A stretch of 34,359 bases of DNA. Origin: a bacterium (GTDB lineage Bacteria > Cyanobacteriota > Vampirovibrionia > Gastranaerophilales > Gastranaerophilaceae). The notes under the pieces were generated by a model. It did not search any database. It saw nothing but the letters and a program-made list of their open reading frames with translations, and was not told the DNA's origin. Below, one piece after another: positions 8,267-16,342 of this stretch (within the stretch, counting starts at the first letter, position 1; the number at the start of each line of letters is the position of its first letter). The stretch covers positions 1 to 34,359 of the forward strand of contig JAFVAR010000036.1 in NCBI GenBank assembly GCA_017480425.1, given 5' to 3'. A program made the translations under genes and the position numbers.

Positions 8267-9211
8267 CTATTCTAAAATTTGAGCACCTTGCGGCTCAATT
8301 TTTAATGTGCGAATATCAGTTTTAATGCTTTGACTTTCCCAAATTTCCTTAACTGTAGATTTTATTTTATCCAAATCATATTTGTGTGAAATAATGAGAA
8401 TTGTAGGTCCTGCTCCTGAAAGCACACAACCAAGGACACCATCCTCATGCTTAAAAGCTTCCATAATTTCACGCATACCGGGGACAAGTTTTTCACGATA
8501 AGGTTGATGTAATTTATCATGTAAAGCAGCCTTCATTAATTTTTCGTTCTTAGTATTAACTGCTTGAATAAGCATCGCCAAATGTTTAGCATTAAAAACG
8601 GCATCGCTGAGCGGAACGCTCTCCGGTAAAACTGAGCGGGCAATGTTTGTAGAAAGTTCAAAGTCTGGAATGCAGACTGTTATATCCCATTCCTCAGGCC
8701 AATTAAGCTTTTCGCACATAATTGTGCCGTCACTTTCTTGGGAAGAAAGTACGAATCCTCCTAATATTGCCGGAGCAACATTATCAGGGTGCCCCTCTAC
8801 TTCTGTTGCAATTGATAACAGTGCAGTTTCATCCGCCGGCGAACCTAAAAGTTTATTTGCCGCAATAAGTCCTCCGACGATTACTGCAGCTGAACTTCCT
8901 AAACCCCTTGTTATAGGAATTTGGGATTGGATATTAATTTTTAATTCTGAGGGTTCCTGTCCAATTGAGTTATAAAGCATTTCAACTGCTTTATATACAA
9001 TGTTATTTTCGTCTTTTGGAATATTATCAAAAATCATTTCATCAATGACTTCTTCTTTTTCTTCGGACATCATATTTATTTCAATTCCTGTCCCCGGAAG
9101 AACAGTTTCTTCAATCGTAATGGTATTATATATAGGAAGTGCCATTCCCAAACAGTCAAAACCGGGGCCTAAATTCGCCGTTGAGGCAGGAACTTTTACG
9201 CTGACTTTCAC
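8267..9211 (-). CDS. thrB: Homoserine kinase
   Basis: A GHMP-family kinase that phosphorylates homoserine with ATP in threonine synthesis. The 314-residue length fits. The N-terminus VKVPASTANLGPGFDCLGMAL is the classic ThrB start, the ATP loop is PITRGLGSSAAVIVGGL (about 99-115), and GCVLSGAGPTILII is the C-terminal GHMP motif. The start is GTG at 9211, with AGGAG nine bases upstream; no ATG fits as well. Other threonine genes (thrA, thrC) are not in the window. The product is a soluble cytoplasmic enzyme. Confidence 0.96.
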   Translation of the reverse strand: MKVSVKVPASTANLGPGFDCLGMALPIYNTITIEETVLPGTGIEINMMSEEKEEVIDEMIFDNIPKDENNIVYKAVEMLYNSIGQEPSELKINIQSQIPITRGLGSSAAVIVGGLIAANKLLGSPADETALLSIATEVEGHPDNVAPAILGGFVLSSQESDGTIMCEKLNWPEEWDITVCIPDFELSTNIARSVLPESVPLSDAVFNAKHLAMLIQAVNTKNEKLMKAALHDKLHQPYREKLVPGMREIMEAFKHEDGVLGCVLSGAGPTILIISHKYDLDKIKSTVKEIWESQSIKTDIRTLKIEPQGAQILE

Positions 9212-9242
9212 GTTTTAAATCTCCTAATAAAAGTATATGGAG

Positions 9243-9248
9243 ATTATA
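9243..9248 (-). promoter_or_regulatory. -10 box upstream of thrB
   Basis: The minus strand reads TATAAT 32 bases before the GTG start. No good -35 is seen in the A/T-rich tract upstream. Confidence 0.45.
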
Positions 9249-9282
9249 CAATAAATAAAAATAAAAATAAAAGCAGTTTCTT

Positions 9283-10689
9283 TTAATAGTTAAAATTTGT
9301 GAAGTTTACGGAATGGTTGTCTCTCCCGCCTATGTGAATTAAATTCAGCTCATCAAGAATTTTATTATAAGATTCAATTTCCTCCTTTGTAATTTCGTTT
9401 GGAATGGGATATGCTTGATGATATTTTTCCGCAAAAATTAATTTGTTGTCGGCTTTTTCAATAAATTGTTTCATTTCTTTTTTTATAAAATCTGTTTTCA
9501 TATTTTGCATAGTAAAACCCGGATGAGCAAAGCCAAGATAGGCACATTCTTTATTAGCAAAACTAACAATACTATTAAAAGAACTTTCATGTGGTGCATA
9601 AATTTGCGGACCTTTTATATGAGGACAAATTTGATTTTTCAAAGCAATAATTCTTTTATCATAACTGTCTTGTTTTATTTTTATATTATTCTTTTTTATG
9701 TATTCATCAAGACTCTGTCCGACATTGTTCTTAGATTCTCTTCTAAATTCACTCATAATATTATCAAATAATTTTTCAGGATTTTTTCCGCTTACTTTTG
9801 ATATTTCATTAATCCTTGTTTTTAGATTGAGATAGTGATATATCTGCCAGTGTTGATTTAACATGCAATAGTTGTCACCGTTAAGAAGGAAGTATTTATT
9901 AAATTCTTCTTCACTGTATTTACAATCCGGAATGATTTTTGTAGCAAGTTTTAAACTTTCTGTAATTCCGTTTTTCCTTTTTTTGTATAAATCTGAGAAA
10001 TATTCTTCAGTGTTTTTTGAAAACGGATTAATATTATAAATTAGCAATTCTGACATTTCTACGTTATTTTTGCATCGTTTGTACTTCTCACTGCCATATT
10101 GGCATTCTATGGGAAAACTTAATTCCGCCCCGGGAACAAATTTAACGTTTTTATATTTTGTCGGATTTTCTGCAATAATTTTAAGTGCTTCTTTGACCCC
10201 TCCAACTCCGTCATGGTCTGTCAGTGCAAAAATAAATTTTTTTCCGTTCAACTTATTTAATTTATCTCCGTATTCAGCAGCCTGATTCATAAGTTCGCTA
10301 ACTGAAATTGCTCCGTCCGAATGGTTTGAATGGGAATGTAAATCTGCGATAAAGATTCCATTTTTAACATTTTTTTTATTAGATATAAAATTTTCTTCTT
10401 TTAATGTTTTGCAGATTTTTATTAATTCATCTTTTGTCATAACTGATTTTAATTGAGATGGTTTAATCTCTTTTCCAAGTTCTTTTGATAAATCTTCAGC
10501 CAGTTGTCTTATATATTCATTAGGCATATATTTGCTTGCAATTACGGCACCGCTAATTGCGGCAGCAGTCAACCCAAGCATGCTGTATGTAAAAATACGA
10601 TTATATTTACCTGCTTTGTCAGAACTTTTTTGCTCTATGCAGTCAGGTGCTTTTTTAAAATTAATTGTGTGGTATGTATTGATAATCAT
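9283..10689 (-). CDS. Membrane-anchored PHP-domain phosphoesterase
   Basis: A 468-residue protein. The PHP metal-binding motifs are present in order: DLHSHSNHSDG (116-126), ALTDHDGVGG (155-164), PGAELSFP (186-193), a GFAHPGF histidine and GGRDNHS near the C-terminus. Such domains bind two or three metal ions and hydrolyse phosphoester bonds in nucleotides, nucleic acids or small phosphates. Unusually, a hydrophobic helix (33-51, YSMLGLTAAAISGAVIASK) and a 60-residue linker come first, so it is probably membrane-anchored. The N-terminus MIINTYHTINFKK carries the shared short tag. GAGGTAA precedes the ATG, which begins only 4 bases after the stop of the upstream gene, so the two form one operon. 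Confidence 0.8.
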   Translation of the reverse strand: MIINTYHTINFKKAPDCIEQKSSDKAGKYNRIFTYSMLGLTAAAISGAVIASKYMPNEYIRQLAEDLSKELGKEIKPSQLKSVMTKDELIKICKTLKEENFISNKKNVKNGIFIADLHSHSNHSDGAISVSELMNQAAEYGDKLNKLNGKKFIFALTDHDGVGGVKEALKIIAENPTKYKNVKFVPGAELSFPIECQYGSEKYKRCKNNVEMSELLIYNINPFSKNTEEYFSDLYKKRKNGITESLKLATKIIPDCKYSEEEFNKYFLLNGDNYCMLNQHWQIYHYLNLKTRINEISKVSGKNPEKLFDNIMSEFRRESKNNVGQSLDEYIKKNNIKIKQDSYDKRIIALKNQICPHIKGPQIYAPHESSFNSIVSFANKECAYLGFAHPGFTMQNMKTDFIKKEMKQFIEKADNKLIFAEKYHQAYPIPNEITKEEIESYNKILDELNLIHIGGRDNHSVNFTNFNY

Positions 10690-10693
10690 TCAA

Positions 10694-11956
10694 TTACCTC
10701 AATGCATCAAGCAGACGGTCGTATCGTCCTTTAATGTCATCATCATTTTTAAAATATTTTGAAAATTTGGAGCTTTGGTCGTTAGAAGAAGATTTGATTA
10801 CATCTTTTACAAGCTCGTATTTTTCATTAGTTGCCATTGACTTAAAATCCTTTTCCAGCTTCTCACGATTTCTCAATTTAGTTTTTAAGTATCCGCCATT
10901 AATTCTCTCAAGCCAAGCAGCAATTTGAGTAACATTAGAATTGAGTACAAAAGGTGATTCTTTTATCATTGTAAATATGTCAGCATATTTCCCTTTAGAA
11001 TTGAGCTTTAAATTGGCTTCAACCGTTTCGATAAAGAATGCAAAATTCTTTGCATTTTCTCTTTCCTCAGAAGAATTGAGTTGTTTTGCAATTTCCCTGT
11101 TAAATTCTCCTGCCCAATACGGATTTGTTTCATCGGAAGCTTTGATTTTTATATATTTATCCGTCATTCCGCTATTAATTAATGCACCAAAGGCTAATCC
11201 AAGAGGTACCCCAAAAGGGCCCAACAGCAGATTGCCGATAACCGCACCTGTTGCTGCACCTATTGTATTAAGTCCTTTATCCAAAAAGTTTTTTGTTATT
11301 TCATCCAATTTTTGAATTTTTGATTTTATTTGCGGCACTGTCTGAACTTCTATTGCAGTTTCCGGGTGATTAAGACTTACAATCCTTTGGTCAAGAGTTT
11401 CCCACAATTTCCCTTTAAATATATTTATAGCATCATTATCACTAATGTATGGACTTCCGCCTTCAATTATGACATATCCTTTGTCTAAATCACTTCCGGG
11501 AAAGGCTTTTTTTAAACCGACAGAACAAGTTGGATCATACCCTGAATCTACAATTTTATATGGGTATCCGTAAGTTGTGTAATTTAGACTCCTTGCAGCA
11601 TTTTGTGCGCATTCCGTGAATGTAGAATCAATCTTTGTACTTACTTCACGTAAATTAGGAAAACCGGTAAAAGCACAAAATCTTTGAATAAATTCTGATT
11701 TATCAGTGTAACTTTTTAATTTTTCCAAAAAAGAGTAATTATCTTCTCTTATACTTTTATAATATGGAAACTCTTTATCGCTGTGAACATCAAGAAATTT
11801 TGCATTTTTAAGCATTTCCCAATGTTTTATTGCATCTTCCCATCCTCTGATGCTTGCGTATCCTATTTTTTCAGGCCTTCCTTTAAAATTCGATGGCTTT
11901 TCCCCGTTAAAAAATTTTTTATTAAAATTAAACAATTGAATTGGCTGAATATCCAT
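10694..11956 (-). CDS. Unknown protein with FKG tag and glycine-zipper hydrophobic hairpin
   Basis: A 420-residue protein of unrecognised family. MDIQPIQLFNFNKKFFNGEK is followed by SNFKGR, the tag shared with several neighbours. Residues about 228-263 (KGLNTIGAATGAVIGNLLLG, then PFGVPLGLAFGALINSG) form a glycine-zipper hairpin of a kind found in membrane-inserting or pore-forming proteins; the rest is soluble and helical. I prefer the ATG at 11956: AGGAG lies 11 bases ahead, whereas the in-frame GTG at 11968 is one base from AGGAG. A strong promoter precedes it (11979-12007). Cotranscribed with the PHP gene. Confidence 0.7.
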   Translation of the reverse strand: MDIQPIQLFNFNKKFFNGEKPSNFKGRPEKIGYASIRGWEDAIKHWEMLKNAKFLDVHSDKEFPYYKSIREDNYSFLEKLKSYTDKSEFIQRFCAFTGFPNLREVSTKIDSTFTECAQNAARSLNYTTYGYPYKIVDSGYDPTCSVGLKKAFPGSDLDKGYVIIEGGSPYISDNDAINIFKGKLWETLDQRIVSLNHPETAIEVQTVPQIKSKIQKLDEITKNFLDKGLNTIGAATGAVIGNLLLGPFGVPLGLAFGALINSGMTDKYIKIKASDETNPYWAGEFNREIAKQLNSSEERENAKNFAFFIETVEANLKLNSKGKYADIFTMIKESPFVLNSNVTQIAAWLERINGGYLKTKLRNREKLEKDFKSMATNEKYELVKDVIKSSSNDQSSKFSKYFKNDDDIKGRYDRLLDALR

Positions 11957-11978
11957 AGTTACACACACTCCTAATTTA

Positions 11979-12007
11979 ATTGTATGTCTTCTAAATCCTT
12001 ATGTCAA
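11979..12007 (-). promoter_or_regulatory. Strong sigma-70-type promoter for the FKG/PHP operon
   Basis: On the minus strand a perfect TTGACA (12002-12007) is 17 bases from TACAAT (11979-11984). The leader would be only about 16 bases and just includes the AGGAG. Confidence 0.75.
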
Positions 12008-12013
12008 TTGACA
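12002..12013. promoter_or_regulatory. 12-bp palindrome between divergent genes
   Basis: TGTCAATTGACA is a perfect palindrome that places a TTGACA on each strand. The minus-strand copy is the -35 of the promoter above. The plus-strand copy has no well-spaced -10, so the palindrome may be an operator or a divergent -35 pair. A TTTTGTTAC motif follows at 12022-12030, continuing into an inverted repeat TTACA-ATA-TGTAA (12027-12039). Confidence 0.45.
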
Positions 12014-12120
12014 AATAACCGTTTTGTTACAATATGTAAAGCCGAAATCAATAATTAAGCAATTTTTAATAGAAAAATGACTTTATATAAATATAGTGTA
12101 GTGTAATTATGGAGTGTTGT

Positions 12121-12873
12121 ATGGCAAATCCTTATTCAGCAGGCAATCAGTCTCAAATGATGTATAATTATCAGGCTTTTCAGCCGCAAGTCCAAGGTAA
12201 TTCCTCCGGAGAGGCAGGAGAGGCTCTTGGTATGGCAACTCTTGGATTTCTTGGCGGAGGCGGATATGGTTATTTTAAGTACAGACATCCGGTAAAAAAT
12301 GGTGAAGTGAGTGATACATTTGCACGCAAAGCGTTTGACAGATATATCAATAAAGGTTTAGACTCTAAAAAGAAGACTTTTTATGAACAAGCAAAGAAAA
12401 TATTGAAAAAAATTGATAATGTGGGTACGCCGGAAGAGTTTAAATCATTATTAACAAAAAATAAGGCTGTTAACAACTATGCATTCCCCGGATTTACTCT
12501 AAAAGAGATGTGTAACGCTGTGACTTCTTCAAATCTTAATGTAAATAAGGAAAACATGAAAAATGCACTGGATACTGCTTATAAAAAAGATATGGAGACA
12601 ATGCGTGGTTATGTAAAACTGTGTTGGAATGCAGAAAAGAAAAAACTTGTAAAGCAAGGTTTTATTGATAATAAAATCTTTAATGCAATTAAAGATACCT
12701 GTACAAAAACAAAGTGGCTAAATACATTAAAATATGGCGGAATAGGTGCCGGAATTTTAGGCGGAGTTACTCTCTTATATAAGTCCGTTATGAATTACTT
12801 AATGAAAAAAAATATTGAACAGGCTATGCAGGCTCAAATGCAACAAACTCCTGTAAATCAAATTCAAGCATAA
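12121..12873 (+). CDS. Glycine-rich membrane-associated protein, unknown
   Basis: A 250-residue protein. A Q/N/S-rich head (1-30) leads to a glycine-rich hydrophobic stretch (about 31-52, EALGMATLGFLGGGGYGYF), then a basic helical middle of about 150 residues, a second glycine-rich helix (about 205-220, YGGIGAGILGGVTLLY) and a Q-rich tail. It could span the membrane twice. I start it at the ATG at 12121 because GGAG (12111-12114) is 6 bases ahead; the in-frame ATG at 12109 overlaps that site. No family recognised. It diverges from the FKG/PHP operon. Confidence 0.65.
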   Translation: MANPYSAGNQSQMMYNYQAFQPQVQGNSSGEAGEALGMATLGFLGGGGYGYFKYRHPVKNGEVSDTFARKAFDRYINKGLDSKKKTFYEQAKKILKKIDNVGTPEEFKSLLTKNKAVNNYAFPGFTLKEMCNAVTSSNLNVNKENMKNALDTAYKKDMETMRGYVKLCWNAEKKKLVKQGFIDNKIFNAIKDTCTKTKWLNTLKYGGIGAGILGGVTLLYKSVMNYLMKKNIEQAMQAQMQQTPVNQIQA

Positions 12874-12901
12874 AATTTGTATGATGTAAAATTTTCCTAT
12901 G

Positions 12902-12910
12902 TGGTATAAT
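12902..12910 (+). promoter_or_regulatory. Extended -10 promoter giving leaderless mazG
   Basis: TGGTATAAT (TGn plus a perfect TATAAT at 12905-12910) ends 6 bases before the mazG ATG at 12917. Transcription starting at the normal distance would begin at or next to the A of the ATG. Confidence 0.55.
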
Positions 12911-12916
12911 CAAGAT

Positions 12917-13693
12917 ATGAAATACCCGAATTTGGAAAAATTAGTAGATATAATAGCTGTATTAAGAAGTGAAAATGGCTGCCCTTGGGATAGAGAACAA
13001 ACTCATAAGTCATTACGCCCAAATATGCTGGAAGAAGCATATGAAGCAGTAGATGCAATAGATGACGGTGATGTTGCAAATCTCAGAGAAGAGCTAGGAG
13101 ATGTGCTCCTTCAAGTTGTGTTGCACGCTCAAATTGCAAAAGATAATAATGAATTTGATATTGAGGATGTTGCAAAAGAGTTAAGTGAAAAGCTTATTCA
13201 CAGACATCCGCACGTTTTTGGAAATGATAAAGTAAGTTCATCTGATGATGTTTTAGATAAATGGGATAAGCTTAAGAAAGAAGAAAAAAAATACAGAAAA
13301 TCCGTTCTTGACGGAATTTCCAAGTCGCAATCAGCTCTGATGTCTGCTCAGAAAATCAGTAAAAAAGTTGTAAAAGTAGGATTTGAATGGGACTCTGTAG
13401 AAAGCCTTAAAGAATGTATAAAATCCGAATACAAAGAGTTTGAAGATGCAGCTACAACCGGTAATCACGAAAGCATGGAAGATGAAATGGGCGACATTCT
13501 TTTTGCAACGGTAAATTTGGCTCGCTGGTACAAAATTGATGCCGAGCAGGCTCTTTTGTCTGCAAATAAAAAGTTTACAAGGCGTTTTCTTAAAATGGAG
13601 GAAATGAAAACAAAACCTTTTGAAGAGTACTCGTATGAGGAATTTAATGAACTTTGGAAACAAGCTAAGATAGAATTAAGTAAGCAAAATTAA
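12917..13693 (+). CDS. mazG: Nucleoside triphosphate pyrophosphohydrolase MazG
   Basis: A 258-residue, two-domain MazG. The family hydrolyses nucleoside triphosphates to monophosphate and pyrophosphate, clearing damaged nucleotides and affecting the stringent response. The N-terminal domain opens with NGCPWDREQTHKSLRPNMLE and has the metal-binding EEAYE (39-43) and EELGD (58-62); the second has EYKEFEDA and EDEMGDILFATVNLARW. The ATG at 12917 matches the usual MazG start; an ATG at 12899 would begin upstream of a TATAAT box. There is no Shine-Dalgarno, and the promoter suggests a leaderless message. The parvulin gene follows 11 bases after. Confidence 0.95.
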   Translation: MKYPNLEKLVDIIAVLRSENGCPWDREQTHKSLRPNMLEEAYEAVDAIDDGDVANLREELGDVLLQVVLHAQIAKDNNEFDIEDVAKELSEKLIHRHPHVFGNDKVSSSDDVLDKWDKLKKEEKKYRKSVLDGISKSQSALMSAQKISKKVVKVGFEWDSVESLKECIKSEYKEFEDAATTGNHESMEDEMGDILFATVNLARWYKIDAEQALLSANKKFTRRFLKMEEMKTKPFEEYSYEEFNELWKQAKIELSKQN

Positions 13694-13704
13694 AAGGAGA
13701 TATA

Positions 13705-14067
13705 ATGAAAAAAGTTTTAAGCATATTATTTTTAATGATATTTTTCTCTCAAACTTCTCAAGCGTATATGGGAAGCAGTTTTGATAAACCGATAAATGCA
13801 TGTGTAAGTCATATTTTGGTTCCTGAAGAAATGGATGCTTTAAAATTGAAAGCTGAAATAAAGAGCTATGAAGATTTTGAGCAGCTTGCAAAAATATATT
13901 CACAATGCCCGTCAGGAAAAAGCGGAGGATATCTCGGCTGCTTCGGATACGGACAAATGGTAAAGCCTTTTGAAGAAGCATCTTTCAAAGGAAAAATGGG
14001 AGAAGTTGTCGGGCCCGTTAAAACAGAATTCGGGTATCATTTGCTTTGGATTTTAAGAAGATATTAG
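13705..14067 (+). CDS. Periplasmic parvulin-type peptidyl-prolyl isomerase
   Basis: A 120-residue single-domain protein. MKKVLSILFLMIFFSQTSQA is a signal peptide with likely cleavage after SQA (20). The mature part is almost only a parvulin domain: ACVSHILVPEEMDAL (32-46), SYEDFEQLAKIYSQCPSGKS (54-73), GGYLGCFGYGQMVKPFEEA (74-92) and GPVKTEFGYHLLWI. Parvulins catalyse cis-trans isomerisation at proline and help exported proteins to fold; SurA and PrsA use the same domain with extra chaperone parts that are absent here. AAGGAG precedes the ATG. It sits between mazG and an EamA transporter with gaps of 11 and 8 bases, probably one transcript. Confidence 0.88.
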   Translation: MKKVLSILFLMIFFSQTSQAYMGSSFDKPINACVSHILVPEEMDALKLKAEIKSYEDFEQLAKIYSQCPSGKSGGYLGCFGYGQMVKPFEEASFKGKMGEVVGPVKTEFGYHLLWILRRY

Positions 14068-14075
14068 TATAGTGT

Positions 14076-14975
14076 ATGAAAAATAAAATAATTGCTAATT
14101 TAGCTCTTTTTATAACCGCAATGCTTTGGGGCTTGTCTTTCGTTGCACAAAGAGCCGGCATGGAATATATAGGACCGTTCACTTTTAATATGATAAGGAG
14201 TATATTAGGCGGGCTAAGCTTGATTCCAGTAATATTATTTGTGAAAGTTGTTCTTCCGGATAAGCGTTCGGATAAAGTAAAAAAAGCACAGCATATAAAT
14301 TTAACAAGAGCCGGAATCGGATGCGGCTTAGCACTTTTTGCTGCAATGACAATCCAACAGTATGGTATGCAATATGTCGGAGCCGGAAAGGGAGGATTTA
14401 TATCAGCTCTATATATAATATTTGTCCCAATCCTTTCAGTACTATATGGGGAACGACTCAGTCGTAAAATTGTTTTAAGTGTTTTGTTGGCGCTTATAGG
14501 TTTATATTTATTGTGTTATAAATCCGGTGTTGGGTTTGATATAAGTGATTTGATTCTGCTTGTAGGTGCATTTTTCTATGCGGTGCATATTATTGTAGTG
14601 AATTATTATTCCAATAAAGTGAACTCAATAAAAGCAAGCTGTGCACAATTTTTTGTTGTAGCAATTCTTTCCGGAATCTTAGTTCTTTTATTTGAGACCC
14701 CGACGTGGGATAGTATAGTAGAATGTAGAGTACCTCTTTTGTATGCAGGTATTTTAACATGCGGAGTTGCGTATACTTTGCAAATATTTGGGCAAAAAAA
14801 TACACTTCCTGTAATTGCTTCATTGATTTTTTGCTTAGAATCGGTTTTTGCAGTGATAGGCGGAGTTCTAATATTAAATGAAACAATGAGTGTAAAAGAA
14901 ATTTTGGGCTGCTTGTTTATGATAAGCGGCGTTATACTTTCTAATATAAACGTGAATGAAGATACGAAACATTAG
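14076..14975 (+). CDS. EamA-family (DMT) membrane transporter
   Basis: A 299-residue inner-membrane protein with about ten hydrophobic helices in two halves. It opens with ANLALFITAMLWGLSFVAQR, and the second half has the matching CGVAYTLQIFGQKNT and ASLIFCLESVFAVIGGVLIL, typical of drug/metabolite transporters of the EamA type. Substrates in the family include amino acids and other metabolites; none can be named here. It begins 8 bases after the parvulin stop without a clear ribosome-binding site, suggesting coupled translation. A hairpin terminator follows. Confidence 0.9.
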   Translation: MKNKIIANLALFITAMLWGLSFVAQRAGMEYIGPFTFNMIRSILGGLSLIPVILFVKVVLPDKRSDKVKKAQHINLTRAGIGCGLALFAAMTIQQYGMQYVGAGKGGFISALYIIFVPILSVLYGERLSRKIVLSVLLALIGLYLLCYKSGVGFDISDLILLVGAFFYAVHIIVVNYYSNKVNSIKASCAQFFVVAILSGILVLLFETPTWDSIVECRVPLLYAGILTCGVAYTLQIFGQKNTLPVIASLIFCLESVFAVIGGVLILNETMSVKEILGCLFMISGVILSNINVNEDTKH

Positions 14976-14981
14976 AAAGCA

Positions 14982-15010
14982 AAAACCCTGCAATTAGGCA
15001 GGGCTTTATA
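14982..15010. terminator. Bidirectional terminator between convergent genes
   Basis: CCCTGC (14986-14991) pairs with GCAGGG (14998-15003) around AATTAG. On the minus strand the stem is followed by TTTTTGCTTT, ending the gene at 15043; on the plus strand CTTTATATTT follows, ending the EamA operon. Confidence 0.75.
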
Positions 15011-15042
15011 TTTCGTGGGGTAAATCGGGTATACTTTTGAAT

Positions 15043-15291
15043 CTATACCTCTATAAAAAGTCTTCTTCCTACAATATTAGGCTGGTTATTGTAATATCCT
15101 GCAAAATATCCACCGGGTACCGGTTTATTTTGTCCGTAATTTGCAAACGGATTTGAATTTTGTCCTCCGACAAAAGGGTTTCCGTTTGTCGGTGCAAACG
15201 GGTTAGACGATGTTCTTGTTCTTGTGATTCCGCTAGTCTGGACTGTCGGATTTGTTAAAACTTGTGTTAAAAAATTTACGATTCCTGCCAT
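15043..15291 (-). CDS. Small low-complexity protein with three NPF motifs
   Basis: An 82-residue protein with a short N-terminal helix (MAGIVNFLTQVLTN) and then a disordered region rich in N, P, F, G and Q. NPF occurs three times (SNPFAP, GNPFVG, SNPFAN) at about 10-residue spacing. No family is recognised. AAAGG lies about 10 bases before the ATG and a terminator follows, so this appears to be a genuine single gene. It may be a structural or surface protein; function unknown. Confidence 0.6.
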   Translation of the reverse strand: MAGIVNFLTQVLTNPTVQTSGITRTRTSSNPFAPTNGNPFVGGQNSNPFANYGQNKPVPGGYFAGYYNNQPNIVGRRLFIEV

Positions 15292-15408
15292 ATTAGTTAA
15301 ACCTTTCTATGGTTTGTTTAATTATTTATTTTAAGAAGTCAATATTTTAATCGGCAAAAAATTAAAAAACTTAAGACAAATATAAAAAACATCAACCATA
15401 AATATGAA

Positions 15409-15423
15409 TTTTTGTAACAAAAA
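15409..15423. promoter_or_regulatory. Perfect inverted repeat TTTTTG-TAA-CAAAAA
   Basis: A 15-base inverted repeat in the gap between the divergent NPF gene (15291) and the beta-rich gene (15473). It contains the recurring TTTTGTTAC motif on the minus strand and is a candidate operator. Confidence 0.45.
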
Positions 15424-15472
15424 GGCAATTATTTATTACATATATACTTTATATATATGTAAGGAGAGAGTA

Positions 15473-16228
15473 ATGCCCGAAAAATCAGAAATATTTGTTG
15501 AAATATTAGATGAAAATAAAAAGCCAATCATTGAGGATGCGCTTAATAATGTCTATGCCAAAGAAGTACAACAAGTAATTAGTTGGGGAAAAGGAGCTCT
15601 GGAAACAGTTTCACATATCTTTTCAAAAGATAAAGGAAATAAAGAAGAAGATAAAGTAAATTTACCTGAAAGACAGACAGGACTTCCATTATCATATGCA
15701 GAATCTGCAATGCCGGAATCCCAAAACGACGGTACTCTTGAAACGGTTACAAGACAAGAATTACCTGAAGCAACAGGCTCTTCAAGTATCTTTAAGAATG
15801 TTTCATACGGCTTTAGAGGATTTTCTGCAAGAGCAACATATAGAAATCCTGAGAATGAATCTTATAGCCTATTTGCCGGTGAAAAAGTAGGATTTGGATA
15901 TGAAAAAAAAGAAGGTTTTCAAGAACGGTACTCAAAAGGTGTAAAAGCCGAATATAATGTATTTAGCGGAAGAGCAACGATAGGTGCATATTATAATACT
16001 CCTCAAGATAGTGTCGGAGCTTCTGTGTTTTATAAAAACGGCAATTATGGAATTACAGCTGATTATTCAAATGACTCAGGACTATCAGCAAAAGCTGCAT
16101 GGGATAAAAAAGGTGCAGCCTTAAATGTTGATTATAAACATACTTTTAAAGGATGCGATGTTGTAATTGGCGCTTTCGCAAGTACGGAATATAAAACTGC
16201 CGGTATTCACGGCAGAGTTACATTTTAA
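15473..16228 (+). CDS. Beta-rich protein with outer-membrane-like C-terminus, no signal peptide
   Basis: A 251-residue protein. The first 100 residues are charged and include a short helix. From about residue 105 to the end, short strands alternate with turns (GFRGFSARATYRN, VKAEYNVFSGRATIGAYYN, VGASVFYKNGNYGITADYS, AALNVDYKHTF), ending in GRVTF. Alternating aromatic/polar strands and a terminal phenylalanine are marks of outer-membrane beta barrels. AAGGAGAGAG lies directly before the ATG at 15473, and that product has no signal peptide. An in-frame ATG at 15404 would add a 23-residue hydrophobic start but has no ribosome-binding site. Whether it is exported is therefore open. Family not recognised. 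Confidence 0.65.
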   Translation: MPEKSEIFVEILDENKKPIIEDALNNVYAKEVQQVISWGKGALETVSHIFSKDKGNKEEDKVNLPERQTGLPLSYAESAMPESQNDGTLETVTRQELPEATGSSSIFKNVSYGFRGFSARATYRNPENESYSLFAGEKVGFGYEKKEGFQERYSKGVKAEYNVFSGRATIGAYYNTPQDSVGASVFYKNGNYGITADYSNDSGLSAKAAWDKKGAALNVDYKHTFKGCDVVIGAFASTEYKTAGIHGRVTF

Positions 16229-16240
16229 AGACAAAATAAA

Positions 16241-16275
16241 AGGAATTAAAGCTTCCCTTAATCCCTTTGTAAACG
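16241..16275. terminator. Possible terminator hairpin after the beta-rich gene
   Basis: AAAGGAATTAAAG and CTTAATCCCTTT pair imperfectly around a short loop in the gap between convergent genes. The T-run after it is short, so support is weak. Confidence 0.3.
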
Positions 16276-16342
16276 GAGTTTAACTAATATTTATAAAATT
16301 TTTTTGTTTTAATCCGGCAAATTATCTACGTGCGTAGCACAC

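Noticed and set aside
8643..8975. Plus-strand open frame of 110 codons inside thrB
   Set aside because: It is antisense to a gene with full GHMP motifs and has no domain of its own.
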